Source of the DNA: Tanytarsus gracilentus
Lineage: Eukaryota; Arthropoda; Insecta; Diptera; Chironomidae
Length of the DNA: 64,000 nucleotides
Direction: 5' to 3'
NCBI GenBank assembly: GCA_038502055.1
Contig: JAXRKN010000041.1
Coordinates: 3,701,501-3,765,500, forward strand
The notes beneath the pieces were generated by a model. It made no database searches. It had not been told where the DNA came from and saw nothing but the letters and a program-made list of their open reading frames with translations. Shown here piece by piece: positions 57,726-64,000 of the stretch. A program made the translations under genes and the position numbers. The stretch's first letter is position 1. Every line of letters starts with the position of its first letter.

Positions 57726-59683
57726 AAAACTGCTGATGAAATCACTTTTAAGTGCTCTTTAGTCGCGACTCGCAATAGTTTCGTGTGTTCAAGATAAAGA
57801 AAGTGAAATTTAAACTTTTCGCACATCTTTGTATTTTTTATACGCTCTAAGAAATAAAATTTGCATGAGAAAATTTATGCTGAGTTTATTTAATTTTTTA
57901 AATAGAATCAAGGGATGGAAACTCAATCAGAAAAATTTACAATAATTTTTAAAATATTTCAATTTAACTAAATTATGAAAAATTTATTTTTAACGTATAA
58001 ACACTGCTGCAGCAGTTAAATTCTAGTTGTCACCCCTTAAAAAATCATCATTTACGTCACCAAAAAATTAAATCCACCTGTCGCTGGAGATAATTTTCCA
58101 CATTTTAATTTTCATAAACCAAATCCACGCAGATTTTTCTGTCATAATTCCATAAAAAAATAAACTTGTGAGAAAATTTACATTTTTAAGGCGTATGAGC
58201 ATAAAAAGTCGTTTCGCTTTTCATGGCTCTCTATTTATGAGTCTGAAGTGAGATTTATTTCATCCATGCTACATCTTTATGGTCTGTAAATAGGAATTTA
58301 AATTGCCATATCAAAGATTTATGCTTTCTAAGTCTTTATATGGGATTTATTTAGCCTGATGTGGGTATTTAGAGTGAAATTTTTGTAGTACACTAAGAGC
58401 AGGTGGAAAATTGATTCAGATTTAAACTTAAATGCTTGAAAAAGAAGAAAATTTATTACTTTAAACTTTTTATAGGGATCAGAAGAGATTTTTGTGACTT
58501 TTAAATGAATTTTTTCTGAGTATTTTTTTCCTTGTTTGAATTGCTATGAAATTGAAATATTTGCTTAAATTGTTGGTTCTTCCACAAATTGTCATCTAAA
58601 ACTTAAAAATAATTTCTTCAACAAAAATTCACTTTTGTTCCATCAAATTTATATCCTAATAATGCAGTACATAGGCCATAATGGGCCTTTTCCAAATAAA
58701 TCCTGAAACATTTCCTGCAAACATTCAATCGGACGTGCATTTTCAGTTAGTGATGGCTGTTTTGTGTTCATGTTGTTTTTCTAACAATGCTTTTCCTTTA
58801 TGAGCTAAAAGTCAAAATGAAATTCTTTCATCAGCTTCAACATGTTGAACAATGAACATTTTTGAATGCACTCGAGCACCATAAAATGCATCATGAAAAT
58901 AACAAATGAAAATTTTACATTCAACTTGGAGTGCTTTAAAGTTTATGGAGTAAAGTAATGTTTTTGAGTAAATTAAAAATTTTAAATAATCTCATTGAAT
59001 TTCTCAGAATTAGAAAAATTTAATTAGAAAATGTTTTACTTTCCACAGTCACAAAAAATTATCGCTAGAAGGCTGAAAGTAAATCCTCGTTCTAAAATTA
59101 GAAATTTTAATTAATGCAAAACTTGTGAATAGAAAATTTCAAGAATTGTAAATCATTTGCTAATTTAATAGACAGATTAAGATGAGTAATTGTTTGCTCG
59201 TTTTTTAATTTAAATTTGAAGAGGAAGAAAATTTAAATAAATTTATAGGAGTGGACACTAATTTTATAAAATAAATTATTTTAGAAAAAAATGGAATCAA
59301 AATAAATTTTTAAAAATTTTAGATGTCCACCCTTCGAAAATAGCAAAGTGATTTTTTTACAAAAGTCTCAGTAGAATTTTAGCAAACTGTTGACAGAGTA
59401 AACAAAAATTCGTCGAGATATTTTTAAAAAGAGTTTCACAATTTTTTGCCTTTTTTATTGAACAAGTTTTTCCCAGAGGAAGCTCAACGACGTCATGACC
59501 CATACTTTTGTTTATAAACAAGAAATATTTTTCTTCTTGTTTGTCCCAAAAACACTTTCACTCTTCCTTTTTTACTCTCACCACGTGCGATTTAAAAATA
59601 GAAAGAGTGGAAAATGGAAAAACTGAGAGCGAGTTGCTCAGACGCGCGAAACAAGACGAAATGTGAAACTTTGTGAGGAAATG
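57726..59683. other. Intergenic, AT-rich; nothing recognised
   Basis: About 2 kb downstream of CFAP45 with no gene, RNA or repeat I can support. Confidence 0.6.
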
Positions 59684-60518
59684 CACAGTGGGCGATAATG
59701 ATTTAAAATGTACGAAAAATAAAATTGAGGGAAATTTCAATCTTAACTATCAAAGTTGTAATATAATTTTATTGAAAGCTTATGTTTTTTGCGAAGTTTG
59801 TAGAATCAAATTTTTATTTATTCTTTTTTAATTAAGCTAAAATAATTAAATTAATAAATTGCAATTTTTCTGAGAACAAGAACTTTGGTTAAAATCACTT
59901 ATTTCACCATCAAAGTTCCAATTTTTTTTAGATAGACACAAAGAATTCAAGTTTTTCCACTTTTTTGTTAAAAATTTAACACTGAAATTCACTTAGTTAA
60001 ATTAAATTTTCACTTGCAATTTTCCATCATCACTAACATATTTGAATCAAAAAAACTTAGTGATGGGTTCGCAACTTAACACTCAAGTTGCTTTTATTTT
60101 ATTCCTTAGCTAGCAATCTTCACTTTTATATAAATTTAACCATCCGCTTTTGTGATTTAATTAAGATTTTCGTCATTTTAAAATCGACTATTTTTCACAT
60201 ATCAACACAAAAATAAACACTGAGCTCAACTGAGATTTTGAATTTTGAAAGTCCGTTATGAAATCAACCAAAAATTTTTTTATAACATCAAAAAATAACT
60301 GTTTTGAACTAGCAAAATTTATTTTCCTAATTTTATTTCATGAAAATTAAGAAAATCCTTTTCATTGTTATTGATATAAAATTTAATTAAACATTGAATT
60401 TAAAAATTTGAAATGGGATTGAAGGATGAATTTTCAAAATACGTTAGGAATCTCATTGAAAATTTTTTTTTTGCTCAATTGACTTTTCGTACATTTAACT
60501 GAGCTATCGCCCACTGTG
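59684..60518. mobile_element. Inverted-repeat DNA element with CACAGTGGGCGATA ends
   Basis: The left end reads CACAGTGGGCGATA, then TTAAAATGTACGAAAA, AATTGAGG and TTTCAATCT. The reverse complement of the right end (ending at 60518) gives CACAGTGGGCGATA, then TTAAATGTACGAAAA, CAATTGAG and TTTTCAATGAG. That makes inverted termini of roughly 55-60 bp: 14 bp perfect, then imperfect. Total 835 bp, no coding frame, AT-rich core. This is the form of a non-autonomous DNA transposon (MITE). Flanks read GAAATG on the left and GAAAGG on the right, a possible 5-6 bp target duplication with one change, but this is not certain. The superfamily is unresolved. Confidence 0.75.
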
Positions 60519-61768
60519 GAAAGGAAAAGCGACAAGAGCAAGTGCTTGTCGTCATTTTTCTCACGCATTTCTGCCGTCAGTATGAATTCTTTCATCAACC
60601 GGGACGGTCACTAAAAATCGGAATTGCTAGATAGAGTTCATTTATTTTTAACTTAACAAATAAAATAGACAAAAAATCTTGTAAAAAATAAAAGAGAAAA
60701 AAAATGAGAAAAATTTTCTTTCATCATGAAAAAAAAATTGCTAGCGACAAAAATTAATCAGCTGATGAACCACTAAACGACGTGAGTGTCGAGTGATGAT
60801 AATGAGTTTATTTAAAAGTGAATTTATGGCTCACTTTATTTGACGTTTGTCTGCAGTGTAATAAAAAGAATTATGCAAACAAAAAAAGTTATCTCGAGAG
60901 GGATAGCAAAAAATGTTTGTGGATGAGTTGATGAATTTTTTTTGATTGACTAGAGAGGACTAAGTTGATTATGAAATTATAATTTAAAAAACATTTTGAA
61001 TTTTTTCTTAAATTTTGATTGTTTTTTTGAAAAAATTTTCATTTAAAATTCAAAATGAAATTTTTGCTTCTTCTTCATTTCTAAAGAATTTCTCGTCCAA
61101 CATAAACTCATCGAAACCTTTTAAAAATTAATTGACTGAGTGCAGATTTTATCTTGTTATTTCCTGTGAAATTCATTTCCTACGTGAAAGAAAAAATAAA
61201 CTCCATTAAATAAATTTCATCAAAAGATTTCTTTCAATTTTACCGACATCAAAAGACATTTTGGAGTGCTTTCAGTTTCTAAATTTTTTGGAACTGTGAG
61301 AGAAAGTGATAAATGAGTATGGGAGAGAAGGACTTTGAAAAAGGACAATTTTAAATTTAATTGCGATGGTAAATTTTGAATTTTTAAATTTCATGAAATG
61401 TTGTTTAAGATTTTATTTATTCAGATCGTTTTTTGGGTTGTTTGTATTTTTTTATGAAGATAACCTCAACCCTGAAATATTCTTAATTTTAGCAACAAAA
61501 AAAATAATTAAATTTATTTTTGTTAATTTTTAAACTTTCTAAAAAGTTTATAAATTTTCCATCCCCTTGCTAAGTACATAAGATGTGACCATAAGCAAAG
61601 AAAAATAAACAAACCCAATACGGAAATTAATATTTCAATCGGTTAGCGGCGACGTGACTGACTTTCTTCGAAAAAAGGATAATAATTTTGCTCTGCTACG
61701 TCAGCGGTTGTAATTGAGGCGTACAAAAAATCCCTTTTGAATTTTAGATGTGTTTCTTACGAGTCTGC
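60519..61768. other. Intergenic between two inverted-repeat elements
   Basis: AT-rich, no gene. It contains a GACAAG...GCTTGTC half-palindrome at 60531-60553 resembling the perfect palindrome at 63810. Confidence 0.5.
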
Positions 61769-62615
61769 GACTTGGACACCGCACAATAATATGCATATTA
61801 ATATGCACAATAATATGCATATTAATATGCTAGAAAGTATGCATATTAATATGCATATTTTAGAGTTGATATTATTGTGAATATTAATATGCATATTATT
61901 GTGATATTATTGTGCATATTAGTATCCAACTTTAAGAATATGCACAATAATATGCATATTAATATATTTTTTTATTTTTGTAACGGAGACTAAGGTAGGC
62001 GAAAGCTGCGCTGTCCAAGTTGAAAGGCTTGGTTTGCGTTAGCCACCACACAAAATTTTTAGAGAAGTTCCTAAGAAAAAATTTTGTAAAAGGAAACGTA
62101 TTACAGTGCCTGAAAAATAGAGTGATGATAGAACACCCTTTGAAAAATAATTTTTGTTAAAAATGTGTTATCATTAATATATGTCTACGAGTATTTTGGA
62201 TTTTTTCGTAATTTTTATTAGGATAAAAAATTATTAAAAAGTAGGTTGCAGAATTTAAGAAATTCCAGAGAAAAAAAAGCTCAGTATTTTTCCAAAAAAC
62301 GTTCTCCAAAAATTCTGAAAAAAATATTCTCCAGAATTTTTCAGCTTGGACCAACGCAAACCAGCGCAGCTTTCGTCCTTACCGTAGTTCTGGCGTTAAT
62401 CAAAAATAAAATAAATATATTAATATGCATATTATTGTGCATATTCTTAAAGTTGGATACTAATATGCACAATAATATGCACAATAATATGCATATTAAT
62501 ATGCACAATAATATGCAACTCTAAAATATGCATATTAATATGCATACTTTCTAGCATATTAATATGCATATTATTGTGCATATTAATATGCATATTATTG
62601 TGCGGTGTCCAAGTC
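61769..62615. mobile_element. Foldback element with ATGCATATTA-rich inverted arms
   Basis: Two arms of about 245-253 bp (61769-62012 and 62363-62615) are near-perfect reverse complements, separated by about 350 bp. Each starts GACTTGGACACCGCACAATA and then consists of shuffled 10-12 bp units of the ATATGCATATTA and ATATGCACAATA type. A marker TAGAAAGT, an AACTCTAAAA junction and TAGTATCCAACTTTAAGA occur in both arms, and each ends AAAGCTGCGCT. The left arm has lost or changed C in several GTGCATATT units (GTGATATT, GTGAATATT), so the arms are similar but not identical. No transposase. The arms extend GCG/GCGG outward with no clear target duplication. This is a foldback-type or long-TIR MITE. 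The Met-His-Asn repeat frames inside are artefacts of the repeat. Confidence 0.82.
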
Positions 62616-64000
62616 CCGCAACCATTCTTACTCGTCCTCATAACAGACGTCATCGATTTCAATATGACAAAATTGTGGATGTGTTCACAACGAAATCTCA
62701 TTTCGTGACATTTTTGTATTTATGAATTTATTTGCTTTTTCTGATTTTTTTGATGTCGACGTCACGTGCGATAGAAATAGAACATTATGTGCTTGAGGAG
62801 GATTTGTGGGTTCAACAATTGCGTGGGAAAATAAGTGATTTAATCAATAATGTTAAGGTTGTTGATTTTTGAGGTAATTTTAAAGGAGTTTTATTGATAT
62901 TTAAAAATAAGATTTAAAGTCATGAAATAAATTAACGAAAATTATCGTGTACAAAGACTCATAAATCATCTTTTTTAAAATATAATTATAAATCTTTCTC
63001 CATCCCTCGACAATCAGCTCACAATTTTTGATATCAATTTCATTTTTCGCGGAAAAACTGTCTCGAATTTTAAAAAGCACACAAAATCAAGAAATGTCAA
63101 ATTATCTCGAGAATACTTCAAGGCAATAAATTTAATTAATTTAGGATTTGTAAGTGAGATTCGTCTCTCCATTTGCGAGGGGGTGCCTCTATAATTAACA
63201 AAGCTAACAAGAAGGTGAAATAAATTTTCCTCATCTTTAATTGCTTCCATTCGACAGATTGAAAAAGGTAGCGCGAGAAATGAATTAAATTAGGAGCGAA
63301 ATTTTTCGGAAGTAATTGGTAAAAATGGCGTTTATGAAAAATCAATTAAATGCTAATGATGTCCTTTTCGTAAAATTCCTCCAAGGGACTTAAATTCACA
63401 ACTTTAATTTTGTTTTGTAAAAAACTTTAAGATTGCCATCTGCAGACTTTTTTCATGTTCTTCTAATAATTACAACCGTTTAGTCCATAAATTGAAAAAT
63501 TTCTTCCGCACCCGAGTGTAACACCAACCTGTCACAGCCCGTAATTCTGACCTTAAATTACAAACCCCGCTGTCAATTTTCGTGCGTAAAGACATTTAAT
63601 GAAAATGTCAAAGAGAAAATTGTTACTTTCTATTGTGTATGATCGTGAAAACAACATATCAAGGTGGAAGAGAGAGAGAAGAAAATGGCAAGAATGAAAA
63701 TTTAATAAAATTAAAATTCGAGCCAGCTGATTTATGGCGTCTTCTGTGTATGTTGTAAATCACTTTTCGCATCTTCTATTATTATTTTTTGGTGTTGTTA
63801 ATGTGAAGTGACAAGCGCTTGTCGTCGATGTTCTTCTTAAAAGTTTTATGTACGCTTTTAACATACTGCAATGTGTCATGTAAATTAAAGGATGGAAGGT
63901 GAATAAACTCCAGTGATAATTATTTATATATAGAAATAATTAACGAAAATATTCTTAAAAGTTATCAAGTGGATGAAAACTCTTTAATTATGAATATTTG
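62616..64000. other. Intergenic to right edge; no gene seen
   Basis: AT-rich. Frames at 63014-63345 have no domain. A perfect 14-bp palindrome, GACAAGCGCTTGTC, lies at 63810-63823. Confidence 0.55.

Noticed and set aside
62246..62701. Frames with Met-His-Asn-Asn and Met-His-Ile-Asn repeats on both strands
   Set aside because: They are readings of the ATGCATATTA-type repeat in the foldback arms.
1..64000. CRISPR array or bacterial operon
   Set aside because: No spaced direct repeats of CRISPR type; genes are spliced and Pol III genes are eukaryotic.

Overview
The window is AT-rich eukaryotic DNA with spliced genes, GT-AG introns (many only 50-65 bp), a nested gene, 5S rRNA and tRNA genes, and a cluster of insect-type sugar gustatory receptors. 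This points to an insect, most likely a dipteran. A midge- or mosquito-like (nematoceran) fly is my best guess, but family or genus cannot be read from the sequence. Exon joins below were worked out by hand from splice sites, reading phase and family resemblance. All multi-exon genes given with full coordinates close with consistent phase.

Region 1 (1-22.7 kb): the 5' part of an ankyrin gene on the minus strand, running off the left edge. Five exons lie within the first 2.2 kb. Two alternative coding starts lie about 17 and 20 kb upstream: one adds 8 residues, the other a 95-residue His-rich head. The huge first intron holds an intronless gene for a ten-finger C2H2 protein on the opposite strand.

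Region 2 (22.7-36.1 kb): a complete non-autonomous hAT transposon with a perfect 8-bp target duplication. Next is a compact gene-dense block: a small RING protein (-), divergent from an unrecognised 569-aa nuclear-looking protein (+), which is convergent with an RNF220-type E3 ligase (-). A 1.2-kb composite tandem-repeat element follows, then purine nucleoside phosphorylase (-).

Region 3 (38.0-53 kb): five intact sugar-clade gustatory receptor genes (three minus, two plus; 434-464 aa). The two strand groups are separated by a small Pol III cluster of three 5S rRNA and two tRNA-Ala(AGC) genes. A cyclophilin-40 co-chaperone gene (-) lies between the two plus-strand receptors.

Region 4 (55.5-64 kb): the axonemal microtubule-inner protein gene CFAP45 (+), then a gene-free tract with two inverted-repeat elements: an 835-bp element with CACAGTG ends and an 847-bp foldback element built of ATGCATATTA-like units.

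The most interesting leads are the receptor cluster with one member that has lost the family's C-terminal signature, the conserved flank of the 5S genes, the cyclophilin with altered active-site residues, the unrecognised Cys-rich gene, and four distinct repeat families. No wholly new system was proven here.
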